Source: Catonia carolina
Lineage: Eukaryota; Arthropoda; Insecta; Hemiptera; Achilidae
NCBI GenBank assembly: GCA_035578175.1
Contig: JAQMRL010000005.1
Location: forward strand, 60,369,722-60,433,721
Reading direction: 5' to 3'
DNA: 64,000 bases
Program-made: the position numbers and the translations under genes
Part shown: piece after piece, positions 10,652-21,716 of the stretch
How positions within the stretch are numbered: the stretch's first letter is position 1
Layout of the letters: the number at the start of each line of letters is the position of its first letter
The notes under the pieces: generated by a model
What the model was told of the DNA's origin: nothing
Seen by the model: only the letters and a program-made list of their open reading frames with translations
The model's database searches: none

Positions 10652-10757
10652 GTAAGTTCAAAGCTCATAAACTTTTAAAAATAGTATAGTTTATAATTTT
10701 CATTATATACATTAGGAAAAGAACATTGTGTGAGTGTTTCACACCAGATTTTATTTT

Positions 10758-11371
10758 ATCTACAATTCCAACGTGTTCCAGCATAATGGAGGTAAAATTC
10801 ATAAAACTGATAACACAAAATTAAGCAAAGCAATGGAGGGTTCCGTTTGAGAATGAATTCTGATAAAAGACAACGAGAAATTACGATAATTGGTAAAATA
10901 TTCAAATCATATAGCAATGATAATTCCAAAGTAAATCTTCAATCAAATTAGATTAATTAATAATGAAATAAGTTCGGACTTAAAAAATGCTGAGAAATCT
11001 GAATTCAATTAACGGTCTAATTAAATAAGGATAAGCTGAGCTTTAACAAACTTTGTTTGTTGCTGAACTTATTTGAAACGAGAGAAATTTTGAGTTGTTC
11101 AAAGAAAATAAATGAATTAATGTATAGAATATTTATTCTCTGGAAAATAAAATATATAAAACGACAATAAACTTAATTACTTAGTTTATTTTTCAGTTAC
11201 GGATTAAAAAATGTAATGTGCAAGTTAACTTTTACATTCAAAGTTTATCAATATTATAAATAACTAATGAGGTTTAATTATGCTAACAAAGATTTAACTA
11301 CAAGTCTATAATAGATGATGAAATATTTAGCAGCGATTGCTCTGAGAAAGTTTCTTTTTTAAATTTTATTT
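10758..11371. other. Unassigned AT-rich DNA
   Basis: No coding or repeat signal recognised. Confidence 0.5.
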
Positions 11372-12520
11372 TAAAAATCTGTTATAAACACACGAATTTC
11401 TCTCTTTGCAATGTAAAATTTAAAATACGGTTAGTTAAGGTTTACTATAATATAAATAAGGTAATTCAAATTGAAGTCGTTGAGAAAATTGTAATGACGT
11501 GAAGAATCGGACGAATAAACAGTTACTTCTGGTTGACTGATTTTATTAAACTGTTCACGTCCGGTTTCTTCGTGGGCTCACGGAGTTGTCATTGCCTATC
11601 AAGCTCAATAATACGGAGAATTTGTTTCACAATTTTGCTAACCCACTACTACACATACTATACGTGAACATCCTTACATAAGAAGAATCAAAGAAGAATC
11701 TCTTTGCAGAAGATATCTCCAAAAAGAACCCACAATTACAGTGCAAGAAACAAGCATTCGATTCCTTTATCGGAAGCTTTAACACGCTATTCCATAAGCA
11801 TTTTTTTAACTGGCTCCCAAACTGCAAAAGCTGCTTTCCCAAAATTATAAAAGTATACTGAACACCATCATGAATTTAAAACGCAAAATTAACATTTTAG
11901 AGGAAAAAGCAAGGTCCGACAGAATGAAAAATACTGGGAACAAAAACTTCAAAAGCGATCCAAGAATTAATTGACTAAAGTGTTCCAATAAGGTCAAACA
12001 AAAAAAAGTTGATTACTATAACTTTGATTTAACACTTTCCTTGTAAAATGCATATTAAGACCACAATCTTCAAAAATCACATTTTTTATCACACTAGCAC
12101 AGCCTCCGCAAGAATTTCAGCAGACATAGCGCTTACTCTATCATGTGGAACACAAAAAATGAGGTTTAATATTTATAGCAAATGTTGGCAATGTTTAAAA
12201 ACATTCTATGAGGCGTTTTTTGGAAAATTGTATGAAAATGAAAACATAGCACGAATATATTACTACTTCCTGTTGACCGACTTGGTTGAAAACGTTTAAG
12301 TTGGATCCTCTTTTAGTATCTAATCTAAGTTCCAATTCTTCAACTTTGACTATTCAACTTTGTGTACTATTCCGTTCTTGAGATATTTTGTTTACCCGCA
12401 CCAATCGCTAAGAATATGGGGTTTGGGTTCACGGGCCTGCCATTGTGTATTTATTTCTCTGTAACAGCTCGATTTCGAAAAATTGACATGAAAATAATAC
12501 TTTTCTTTTCTATACATTCA
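11372..12520 (+). repeat. Family A, rearranged copy with LINE tail inside
   Basis: A degenerate left end (AAATCTGTTATAAACACACG, CTCTCTTTGCAATG) is followed by the 3' block ACGAATAAACAGTTACTTCT, GGTTGACTGATTTTATTAA near 11510. After an unassigned gap and a LINE tail (11880-12008), family A resumes at about 12010 and runs through AATTTCAGCAGACATAGCGC and GGGTTCACGGGCCTG to the hairpin region TATACATTCATATG at about 12512. SINE B copy 4 starts there. Confidence 0.65.
11880..12008 (+). pseudogene. LINE 3' tail fragment, same family as 39.2 and 41.6 kb
   Basis: It shows a short coding tail (KINILEEKARSDRMKNTGNK) and the 3' untranslated end TTGACTAAAGTGTTCCAATA, then AGGTCA and a poly(A)-like run. 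The TTGACTAAAGTG..CCAATA.GG block also ends the chimeric element at 41.8 kb, tying the copies to one family. Confidence 0.6.
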
Positions 12521-12895
12521 TATGTGTTGTTTAGGTCGTAGTTCAAAAGGCTAGAACCTCTAGAGGCTTCAATACGTGCCACGAGAACTAAGGTGGTTTA
12601 CCATTCATTGACTTCCTCCATTGAGTGGAAAAGTATGCTTATCATTATGCCAAGACCTCTGAAATGGTTCAATTCCCCACCCTATAAAAATGACACCTTC
12701 ACTTCGTTCCCCACAGGGTGTGGCTGCATAATGAAGTTCATTATTTTCAGATGAGATAACTCTGATTAGTATCTTTTACACCTCTACCTCTCCTGTTCTT
12801 AAATGCTAAGTCATATAATTGGCTGACCATGTGATAAGAAACAAAAATTTTTTTTAGCCCTGAAACTAGCGGATCGAATAAAAATAATTTAACAC
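12521..12895 (+). repeat. SINE-like family B copy 4
   Basis: The head TGTTGTTTAGGTCGTAGTTC through CCTCTAGAGG and the full set of B blocks to GATCGAATAAAAATAATTTA are present. It begins precisely in the terminal hairpin region of the preceding family A copy. Hairpin-like sequence TATTCGTATAGGGCAATATA resumes beyond its right end at about 12909. Confidence 0.8.
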
Positions 12896-13311
12896 TATAT
12901 TGGCAAATATTCGTATAGGGCAATATAAGGTAAAAATAAAATTGAGGGAATTAATTTTAATGGGCTAGCAAGTGAAATTTAAAGTTGAATTATATAAAAG
13001 TTTCTTTAGCGTCTGTTGGCAGTACACTAGAGAAATGATTTAAATTAAATTTGTGAAATTACATTCTGATATTTTCATTCTAGCAACCTAGTGTTTTCAA
13101 AAATAGGCAACTAAATACATCTACTCTTAGACAAAGGAACCATAGTTGAAAAGTTAATTTTTTAATCTACCGATAAATTTAAAGATTGAGATAAATTCAT
13201 ATATGAATGTAATATAATGTAAGGTATATAAATATACAAATACATATATTTTGGGATATAAAAACTATTATTCTTTTAGAAACCACTTTTTGGTTTCAAG
13301 AGGATATGACC

Positions 13312-13613
13312 TACAGGGGTGATCTAAAAGTAAATTTATCGCCGCGAGTCAGCTGTTTAGCAACTGATTTTCAGACAAAGGTTCTGGGTTCAAATCGTAG
13401 GTAAAGGTTACTTTTGTACGGTTTTGAATATTAAACAGTGGTTACAGGTGTACTTTGATGGTTGGTATTTAATTAACCACACCTCTCAGGAATGGTCTAT
13501 CTGGGTCTGTACATGACTACACCTCACCCATCATCCTCATCTCACTGGGTCATGGGGTTGCTTATTGTTCTGAATTGAACAGATTGCAACGTACACACAT
13601 TAAGTATAAGGGG
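13312..13613 (+). repeat. SINE-like family C copy 2
   Basis: The order GCCGCGAGTCAGCTGTTTAG, box-B-like GGGTTCAAATCGTAGGTAAA, TTACTTTTGTACGGTTTTGA, GGTTGGTATTTAATTAACCA, ATCTCACTGGGTCATGGGGT and GAACAGATTGCAACGTACAC is the best-preserved layout of family C in this window. Confidence 0.8.
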
Positions 13614-15102
13614 TTATGAGTTGGAATACAGGTACAGAAAATTGGGCACCCTCTCCATTTTATTACGTTTATACAATTTTATAACTTTATACTGATGAGT
13701 GCGAGAAACAAAATTGGTTATAGAAGTGTGTCTGGTTGAACATTTAAAACGTAGAAATGAAAACCAATCAAATAATGCTTTACAACTTTTGTAGTGGACG
13801 CAAAAAAGTCAATTGTTTTTACTTTTAAAATGTTTATACGAATCAAATTGATATCAGTGTACATGTAGAATTCGATGCAGACAAAACAATTAAAATGTAA
13901 CACATGGTTTAATATCCACCCACTTTCCATGAATAAAAACAGGAAAAGAACATTTTTGTATCGTTACCCTCATTTAAACTTTGTGAAATTGTAGAGGGTA
14001 AAATTGGACAGGGTATGTGTATTCATAAAAACCTTTTTTCATTAATTATTAAATAAAAATATTTCTATTTAATTGAATCAATAACACATTTCACCATATC
14101 GGTCTCTCCTTTGTTTATATTCCCGACTGTTTACCCTAAAGTTTCACGTCAAACGTCAAGTTTCACGACTGTAAAGTTTCTAATTTGGGTATAAGCATCT
14201 CGAAAATTTGCAAATTCTTACTTACAACGTTTCGTAGATACCCTATATATTATACCAAGATTTGATTAGTAAGTTTAAACAAGAGAGTCGGATTTTTTAT
14301 CATTATTAATAGATTAAACATGTTTCAACGAATGAAAAAATAAATATATAGAATTCCAAAATCAGTAAAACTGATAGGAAAATATTTTTATACGTTATAC
14401 AAACATCCAAACTTGTTAGCAAACAATTTAGGCGTTGAAGAAGAACAAAGAAAAAGCAGACGAAGATGATGAAGAAGAAGAAGGAGCAAGACAATGGGGA
14501 GATAGAAAAGAAGAAAATGGTGAAAAAGAGATGAGACGGAGGAGAAAAGGAGACGATGATGAAGAAGAAGCTGGAAGAGGAGAATAACAAGAATACAAAT
14601 GAGCAAAACAAAAACATAATGCGAAGGAGGAAAAGAAAACCATTCTTTTCATTGGACTAAAAACATTTAGTTTCGACAAAAAGAAGGTTTTTTAGAAATT
14701 AAAACAAGTCAGTTATTTACAAGTATATTTTATTAACAGAAATAAAAAGGAAAATTGAGTACCCATTCTTTTCTTTCACGAACGGAACGAAGTAAGAAGA
14801 GATTTTTCCCATAAGCGGTTTGAAATCTCCAGAGATTTGCCTGTTTTCTAAGAGACAACTTTTCTCAGGGGAATCGAATTGTGTTCCTATGTTGTACAAT
14901 TGTATTGTAAGAAACAGAAGCGAAAATTCTGTTGACAACCCAACAGAGGTTCATATTTTATGTACGGACCTAATGTTAAATGCAATAACTCTGACCAACC
15001 ACTTTCAGTTTATTTCTGACAAAATTCTCTTATTTTCAACTTGTATTCCATTCTATTTATATTTTGTATAAATTTAACTTAAAATAAAAAAAAAATTAGT
15101 CT
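13614..15102. other. Unassigned DNA with a long polypurine tract
   Basis: About 14430-14640 is an almost pure purine strand (GAAGAAGAAGAAGGAGCAAG and similar). The apparent open frames on the opposite strand are Phe/Ser/Leu-rich translations of it and I do not treat them as genes. The rest shows nothing I recognise. Confidence 0.6.
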
Positions 15103-15330
15103 TGGCCGCCTCCTTGGCGTAATGGCCAAAGCACTGGCATACAAAGCGAAACATCCTGGGTTTGATTCCGACTAAAGTCTGTTGATTTTAACAGGTTAAG
15201 AACAGCATTTCAGTACTAAAATTCACAGTAGTCGCTAATAGCCAGGGTACCTATGAGAATAAAAATAAACTGAAAAATCTGGCGTAAAACACTTACACGA
15301 CTTTCTTTGGACGTACTATGAACGGAATTC
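15103..15330 (+). repeat. SINE-like element with a different tRNA-type head
   Basis: The start CCTCCTTGGCGTAATGGCCA, AAGCACTGGCATAC and the box-B-like GGGTTTGATTCC at about 15159 resemble a tRNA head. The downstream body (ACAGGTTAAGAACAGCATTT and on) differs from families S, B and C. Only one copy is in this window, so family status is inferred from the promoter-like head alone. Confidence 0.45.
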
Positions 15331-15639
15331 AGATATTTTTGGGCGAGCTGCACGAACCAGTTTAAACAGGATTCAGATGTTCCAATCTGGATAATTAAGA
15401 CTCGCGAGTGGAGAAGTAGGAGGAGAAGCTACAGAAATAATGGTTACACCAGTAATTCGTTAATTCTGTTAGCTTGTCTATCAGTCGGACGATTAGGTTT
15501 TGTAGTAGGCTAATAGATACAAATTATTTTTATTTGCATATTTTTTGTTTAATTTTCATGTACCTATATATAATATAATTAAGCACAGTATTTTAAAAAC
15601 CATCTAGTTGTTAATTTAGTATTTAAACATAAATAGTTG

Positions 15640-16460
15640 TAATTTCTATCCCACTAATACAGTACTGTAATTGTTGCAGTAGCAGAGGAGATTGAGCAAA
15701 GCTAAGCTCAAGGAGTGAAAAAGGAGGTTCATTCCAAATATCGAGGAGTGTATAGAGAGAACAACCGTGAATTAAAGGAGAACATGGTGGCTTTGGGGCA
15801 TATTTGACAAAGTTTAAACTTGGTAAAGTGCCGAAATATAGAATATGCGACAGTAAAGAGGAAAAGTCCATTGCGAATATCTTTGAAAGATGTCTCTATT
15901 TTGGCCTCGAAAGAATGGAGACATCTATGAAGATAGAAGTTGCTCTAATTAGCTCAGAGAGAGTAGGGGCAGCGATGCTGCGAGATGAGGAGAACTGGAA
16001 GTTGGTTGCTCAGTTCGCAGAGAAGGTAATCGAAAGACTGCGGAGGGACGAGACATTCGAAGATCAGCAGAATCACCCTATACCACGCTAAATGAATTCT
16101 GTCCCAATCATATAAAATAAATACTTTTTTCCTGAGCTGGTGATGAGGTGAATGAAAATGAGAGTGAGTGTTAGTCACGAGGGAGCAGAATTAGGTTACG
16201 ATTCCCTTCCATGCACCGTTGATAGTGTGTGTAAATTTTAAACCGACATTTTTCTTGTTGTATTATATTAACAGATCCGAGAGAAGTGGAGGATTTTACA
16301 AATATCGGATCAAGTGGCCAGACGGTGAGTTTTTGGTTGGTAGGGGGTTAGCCCTCCTTGGAACTGGACGAGGACTCCATCGTGAGGAAGTGACCATGAG
16401 TCTTTCTCGCCGCCTTAAATACAAAAAAAGAAAAAATAAACTCCGAAGCACTAAATGAAT
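15640..16460 (+). pseudogene. R1/I-like LINE 3' end
   Basis: The frame near 15796 reads GAYLTKFKLGKVPKYRICDS, then SIANIFERC, the C-terminal zinc-knuckle-like C..H/N..C region of R1/I-type LINE proteins. One of its usual histidines is an asparagine. It ends in ERVGAAMLRDEENWKLVAQF and AEKVIERLRR before a stop at 16091. A 3' untranslated segment of about 350 bp follows, with GGATCAAGTGGCCAGACGGT, CTCCTTGGAACTGGACGAGG and an A-rich tail at 16425-16440. The whole layout is repeated at 25474-26257. It is 5'-truncated and has no reverse transcriptase domain. Confidence 0.8.
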
Positions 16461-16715
16461 CTACTCTTAAACATTGGACACCATAGTTTGGTGGATTAAT
16501 TTTCCCACCACGAGGTAAGATAATAGTTTCAGATATTTAAGTTTTAATAAAGAAATTGAACTTTGTATTGTAATGATTTTTGTGACATATGGAAAAATAA
16601 TTAAGCAAAAGGATAAGAGGAAGTAAATATAAATATACAGAAAAAATATTAAAAGTAGTTTATTAGTAAAATTAGAAAATATAAATTCAGTATTTTAAGT
16701 ACTTTGTATTTAGTA

Positions 16716-17003
16716 TTAAATGTTATCTCCGGATTGTAGATTACAATAAGGTTTTTCTGATAACGGTTTGAACAGAACAAGATTTTTGAATAAATCGGTT
16801 TTACTGTAAGGTTTAAAATCATTTACCGACGCTTCATTTTCTTCATCAGCCGGAACATTGTCCCCTAAAATTTCTCTATCATTTTTATGAATGACAGATC
16901 CTTTATAAGCTGGACAATAAGTATCATGTTCATGTTCATAATCACCTGTGGCTTGGCAAGATGGCTCTTGATTTTTATTTCCAGGCATATCATTTTTAGT
17001 GTC
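16716..17003 (-). CDS. Candidate 3'-terminal host exon, function unknown
   Basis: On the minus strand, TTGTTTATAG looks like a 3' splice site at 17004-17005. An open frame follows in phase 0: DTKNDMPGNKNQEPSCQATG at the start, a middle with EHEHDTYCPAYKGSVIHKND, and an end KPLSEKPYCNLQSGDNI, then a stop at 16716. About 95 residues are encoded, hydrophilic and acidic in the middle, with no domain I recognise. A potential poly(A) signal (AATAAA, minus strand) lies at 16659-16664. No repeat family overlaps it. It reads like the last exon of a real gene, but no upstream exon can be linked with confidence; the 19743-19966 frame on the same strand is one candidate. Confidence 0.4.
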   Translation of the reverse strand, partial: DTKNDMPGNKNQEPSCQATGDYEHEHDTYCPAYKGSVIHKNDREILGDNVPADEENEASVNDFKPYSKTDLFKNLVLFKPLSEKPYCNLQSGDNI

Positions 17004-17299
17004 CTATAAACAAATTAAATTTAATTTAGTTGGTGATCCGTTTGAAACTTAACAGGTTTACAATAAGTTGGCGATTTATCAACGATGTTGTTTTACATCA
17101 TTCTTGATAAAATTATGAAACAATTTAAAAAGATCAACAGCCCGAATTTGAAGCAATAAAACAGAAAGATCAACTAAGAGAAATCTTTGAAAAAGTAGTG
17201 TGCTAATACCATTTGAGAAACAAATATCTGGTGTGTATAACTCACACTACTTTCACTTTTACTACTTTAATACACTACTTTCACTTTTACTACTTTAAT

Positions 17300-17430
17300 A
17301 ATGTTAAATATAATTTACGCACGCGCGTCAATTTGGAAAAAAACATATTTTTGGATTTCAAGAGATCTGAAAACATGTATTTCCGGTAAAAACTGATTTT
17401 ACGACATGAAAAAAAATACCAAAATATATT
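17300..17430 (+). repeat. Family A fragment (3' part)
   Basis: It runs from the CACGCGCGTCAATTTGG microsatellite position through CATATTTTTGGATTTCAAGA, TCTGAAAACATGTATTTCCG and ACTGATTTTACGACATG. No hairpin end is present. It abuts the LINE fragment that follows. Confidence 0.65.
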
Positions 17431-17434
17431 CATG

Positions 17435-18560
17435 TGAGAATTTACAGCCCCAGCCGTATCTTAATTCCTAAGGTACAACTCTTTCTGTCTCGAAAGTCCC
17501 CACCGGAGAGCAGCCGCAAAGACATAGCCTCCTGCACTCCATCCAACCATGTCACTTCCGGTCTACCCCTCCTTCTTCTACCGGCTGGCGTCCACTCTCA
17601 TACCCTCTTTGGCCACCTACCATCCTCCATCCTCTGCAAATAGCCAAACCATTTTAACTGCTTCCGAGATCTGGTATTCATGATATTTTTTTGAACGCCG
17701 ATTCTTCACCTAGTTTTGGAATTTGGAATTCGATCGATTCGCGACACATCACGGCTCCGCCTCCCAAAATCCATCTCCACCGCTTTTAGGCGATCCTTCT
17801 GTCTTTGACAATACCCACACTTTCTCAGCATAGGTACACATACTTTCCACGTTAGCATAATAAATATTTATCTTTGTCTCTTTCCACATTTTATCACTCC
17901 AAAGACATAATTTAACTGCCCTATAACCCTTCGCCCTTGAAAAATTTTGCTGTTTACTTCCACTGCACATGTTCCACTCCTATCAAAGATTACTCTCAGG
18001 TATTTAAAACTTTCACAGCTTTTCACTACACCCTTACCTAGCTGAATATAATTTCCTGGCTCACCATTAGTAAGGTGTTCAGTCATGTTTACATTCATAC
18101 TGAGACCCCAACTTTTATACTCCTCTTGCAACTTCCTCATCATACAGCTGGCATCATAGTGATCTGCAGATATGACAACTTGATCTTCCGCAAAGAAGAG
18201 AGTATAAAGTACTTTGTCGGCAACAGGGATTCCCATACCGCAGTTTTTCCTTCGCTATTCTTTAAAATCTTCACTGATATAATATATTTTGAAAAGCGTG
18301 TGCGCAATGCAGCAACCTTGGCGTAGTCCTTTTGTCACTTCAAACTCAGAAGATACTCGAGATCCCGTTTTAATTGAACTAGTGGCCCCAATATAAAGTC
18401 CTTGATCGCCACTGTGTACAGACTCCCCCTCCCTTCAAACTGTTCCATAGCTTACTCAATGGGACGCTATCGTAGGTTTTGTGCAGGTCTACAAATGCTA
18501 AATGTACAGTTCTATTTCTGGTCCTAGTTTTGTCATCAACCTACTCCAAAGTAAAAATAT
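17435..18560 (-). pseudogene. 5'-truncated LINE reverse transcriptase and C-terminus
   Basis: Minus-strand similarity runs over about 370 residues through several frames. It starts with HLAFVDLHKTYDSVPLSKLW (motif with the first catalytic aspartate), a degraded LRQGC..LF.IYI block near 18300, and VLYTLFFAEDQVVISADHYD, where the FADD motif reads FAED. Then come LQEEYKSWGLSMNVNMTEHL and SFKYLRVIFD (the template-grip and primer-grip region), VESMCTYAEKVWVLSK, and a C-terminal GHLQRM-like, RRRGRPEVTW and LSGGDFRDRKSW tail to about 17440. Frameshifts near 17960, 17770 and 18250 and the altered catalytic motif show it is dead. It is probably of the RTE/CR1 group. Confidence 0.85.
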
Positions 18561-18699
18561 TGTCTACACAAGAAGACTCTCCTTCTTTAGATTTTATACA
18601 GAGCAAGGTAATAGTAAAAAAATCAATATTGGCCTATGAAAATAAAAAATTTAACTGCAGAACATTGAGAATTAGAATTAGTTTCTGGATTTAGGTTTC

Positions 18700-19020
18700 T
18701 GGGTCAAATCATTAAAATTATATGCATTTCATGACAAAAGTTTATATATATCAATGTTATAAAAGTTTTTTTTAAATACAACATTATTTTCAAGAATTTT
18801 TTCTACAGTGTTTAGTTTAGTCTATTTGTCATTTTCCATATTTTTCACAGCAAAATCAAAGTAAAACAGAGGTTGAATTTCAATAAGCCTCTTTCAATGA
18901 TGACTAAGTAGGTTACGTTTCGCATTTTACATTGATTACTCATGATTAATAAAAGGTTATGTTTATCATTATTTACATTGGCAAAGAAGAAAGCCGTGTG
19001 AGTTTTACACTAATTTTTAT
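18700..19020 (-). repeat. Family A left-end fragment
   Basis: On the minus strand it starts AAATTAGTGTAAAACTCACA, CGGCTTTCTTCTTTGCCAAT and continues through ATGAGTAATCAATG into the first internal unit. The 3' half of the family is absent. Confidence 0.7.
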
Positions 19021-19319
19021 TAATTAAAGTCAAATTTTTATATTTTTGTTTATTTGATAGTTACCATTCAGTCATATCTAACAATTTTTCAGAATTTCAT
19101 TTGTTACACCGGATTAAACAAAAAAACAGTTTTTGAACCTATTTTATCCAATACAGGTTAAAAACCATAAAATTCCACCAAGTTTATATCTCAAAAACTT
19201 GAAAATTTCTTTATGGCCTCATTTAACCAAGGTAACTTAATGCCGGACAAAATCTTTTACCTGTATAACTTTCTGACAAACATTTTATAAACATTGATTG
19301 ACAGATTATGAAAAATTTC

Positions 19320-19742
19320 TTCACAAAGTTTGGAGCGTAGCATAGGTGTGAAACGTGGGTGATAGGTAGGGACGGTAGAAAGAAAGAAGATAAAAACTTT
19401 TAAAATTTGTTGTTATAGGAAAATGTTAAAGATTAGGTGGATGGACAAAATAGGTAATTTAGAGGTTCTTAGACGACTAGATGAAAATAATGAGTAAATG
19501 GAAACATCTTACAAGAAAAAGGGATAGGCTATAGTGGGGCATACTTTACGACTTTCAGGTATTGGTCTATCAATAATAGAGGGTAATATTAAGGGAGTGA
19601 ATTGTAGCTGGAGGCAAAGGTTAGAATATTTAAACCAAATATTAAAAGATATAGAGTGTTACAGATATGTAGATATGAAACGACTTGGGCAAGATAGAAC
19701 AGCTTGGAGAACTGCATCAAACTAGTCGAGAGACTGACAAAA
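19320..19742 (+). pseudogene. RTE-like LINE C-terminal fragment
   Basis: The last 60 codons are open: GHTLRLSGIGLSIIEGNIKG, VNCSWRQRLEYLNQILKDIE, CYRYVDMKRLGQDRTAWRTA, SN and a stop. This is the hallmark C-terminus of a LINE group common in insects (IIEG...GR.R..Y..QI..D....Y..MKR...DR..WR.A.N). Upstream, CETWVIGRDGRKKEDK, then RWMDKIGNLEVLRRLDENNE, follow in interrupted frames. It ends at CGAGAGACTGACA, where a coding-looking minus-strand frame begins. Confidence 0.85.
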
Positions 19743-19966
19743 AGAAACTTTCTAATTGAAGCGTTTCCGGATCATCTACGATAGTATAATACAAATTTCT
19801 TATTTTAAGCTGTTTAATATTATTCATTCCCAAAAGATTGTCGTCAAAATTTAAATCGTCCAGTATTCCACAGTAAAAAATATTAGGGCCTACAATATTT
19901 TTTAACTTCTGTACGGAACGACAATATCTTAAGTTGACCGACTTTACAGAAAAAATACCTAACATT
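19743..19966 (-). CDS. Candidate host exon, possibly leucine-rich
   Basis: The minus strand has an acceptor-like TTATACAG and then an open frame: MLGIFSVKSVNLRYCRSVQK, LKNIVGPNIFYCGILDDLNF, DDNLLGMNNIKQLKIRNLYY and TIVDDPETLQLESF. Regularly spaced leucines (LDDLNF..NLL..NNIKQLKIRNL) give it a leucine-rich-repeat flavour, but I recognise no specific family. The frame runs into the LINE 3' terminus at 19742, so its true 3' border is unclear and it may have been truncated by the LINE. It could be an old transposon piece rather than a host exon. Confidence 0.3.
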
Positions 19967-20590
19967 CTGTATAATTTTTTTTAAAGTGATTTCAATCTAC
20001 TAAAATACTAAAGTTAACAGTAGTACAAAGATTTGGCGTTAAAGATTAAATTCATTTTGTCCATATATGTACTAATAAAACATTTCATCAGCTGGTTAAC
20101 AAGGCTAGTCTACAGGCCTACAAAATTGAAATTTAATACTATTCTCTCTTGAACTGTCAAAATTTAAATTAAAAATAACTGAAACGTAAAATATAAATAG
20201 AAGACTGTAAAATTTCAATTTAATTCTTGGTACGTGGCGATGATCTTCAGTGCTTTGTGGCTTAAAACAGTTGAAGGAGACGTAACTGAAGTTTAGATGG
20301 AAAACTTGGGAGGGTTATTTGGGTGTGGGTGGAAAAGTAAAAGAGCGAGGAAGAAGATGCTTAACAGTTGACCTCTATATTCTTTGACAAAGATGCTTAC
20401 CATTCCTTTGTCGAATTTCAAACAATGCCTCTTTCCTTTAACAAAATGACATGCTCTTAGCAAAATTTAAACGTTACTAACGCGTTCATTAAATATTTAT
20501 ATTTATTTTTAAGAAGAGCCTCATCGGAAAATGCACAAAATTAGACAAATTGGGTTTTATTTAGAATTTATTTATAGAATTTGAATTAAT
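19967..20590. other. Unassigned AT-rich DNA
   Basis: No gene or repeat recognised apart from a short GGGTGTGGGTGGAAAAGTAA purine-rich patch near 20323. Confidence 0.5.
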
Positions 20591-20757
20591 TTTTTTTTTG
20601 TTTAACGTCCGACTGTCCGGCAATTACTGCTAATGCAGACGGTGAAGGATGAAGTGATTTTTTTGTAACGTATGAAAATATGCCGTGTCTGAATCGGATT
20701 CGAACCCAAGACCACATGATGAGAGGTAAGAACGTTACCAACTACGCCAAGTGGCGT
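20591..20757 (-). repeat. tRNA-derived SINE, family S copy 3
   Basis: The poly(T) at 20590-20599 is the poly(A) tail in minus orientation. It is followed by the family S tail and body and a tRNA-like head with box B GGTTCGAATCC on the minus strand, at about 20697-20707. No clear target-site duplication. Confidence 0.85.
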
Positions 20758-20900
20758 AATTTGGTTTTAAGGTAACCATCCATGGGCAAAGGGACCTATC
20801 TTCAGTTAGGTCAAAAATGAGATTATGAGTGTTTTTTTACAGAGAATTTTATGCTGAAATCAATATACTTTTACATTTTTCTTATATTTATTTATAAAAA

Positions 20901-21682
20901 TCTGGAGTGAAACACACACAACTTTCTCTTGCCAATGAAAAAATTAACAATGTAACCTAACATTTGTAATAAACCATTAGAAATAAACAAAAAAACTAAC
21001 CCCAATAAAAATAACCTAATTTTAATCATGAGTGAAAGACGCAAAATGAAAATTACCTCAGTTTAGCTTAAAAATACGGCTAATCACTCTTCCACGCTAA
21101 ACTAGGCTCTGTAGAGAAAAATGCTATAAGTTGTAGATCTTTTAATTGCCTATAGTTTGATTATATACACTTTTGTCGTAAAATGCATATTATGGCTGAA
21201 ATCTTCAAAAAAATTTGATTTTTCACACGTTTTCGTGAGAAAAACACAGAAAATTGCTAATTACCGCTAAACTAAGTTATACAAAAAATGTTGGAAGTAA
21301 AAGTTGTAGGATTTTAAATTGTCTACAACTTTAAAACATAAAACTTTGCGCTGAAATGCATATTAAAGTCGCAATATTTAAAACAACAATTTTGTTACGA
21401 CAAAACACCCTTCCCAAGAATTTCAACAGACATAGCGCCTACCCTATCTTGTAGAGAATAAAAAATGTAGTAAATAAGGCGATTTTTTAAAAAAATCGTA
21501 GGAGTCATTTTTGAGAAAATTGCAAAATAGTGAAAAATGACACGAATAAACTGCTAATTCCGGTTGACCGATTTTGATGAAAATGTTCGTGTCAGGTTCT
21601 CTAGTGATACCTAACCTCATTTAAGTTTCAAGTTCGTGCAATGTTCCCTTTTTGAAATATTCTATTTACACACGCGCGCGCG

Positions 21683-21716
<34 letters not shown>

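Larger units (their letters stand above)
9350..10757 (-). repeat. Family A copy carrying a SINE and a foreign CpG-rich segment
   Basis: The copy is inverted relative to the preceding one. Its 3' part starts at 9350, its middle is split by SINE S copy 2 (9825-10007), and family A similarity (minus strand GATTTTAATGAGTAAAATAC, ATTAATTGACGATTAAATTA) runs to about 10274. The exact left terminus TCTGGTGTGAAACACTCACA reappears only at 10700-10752. The 10275-10695 interval is unrelated to other family A copies and contains a plausible promoter and first exon. Confidence 0.8.

Noticed and set aside
14306..14679. Phe/Ser/Leu-rich open frames on the minus strand
   Set aside because: They translate a polypurine/polypyrimidine tract; low complexity, no start or domain support.
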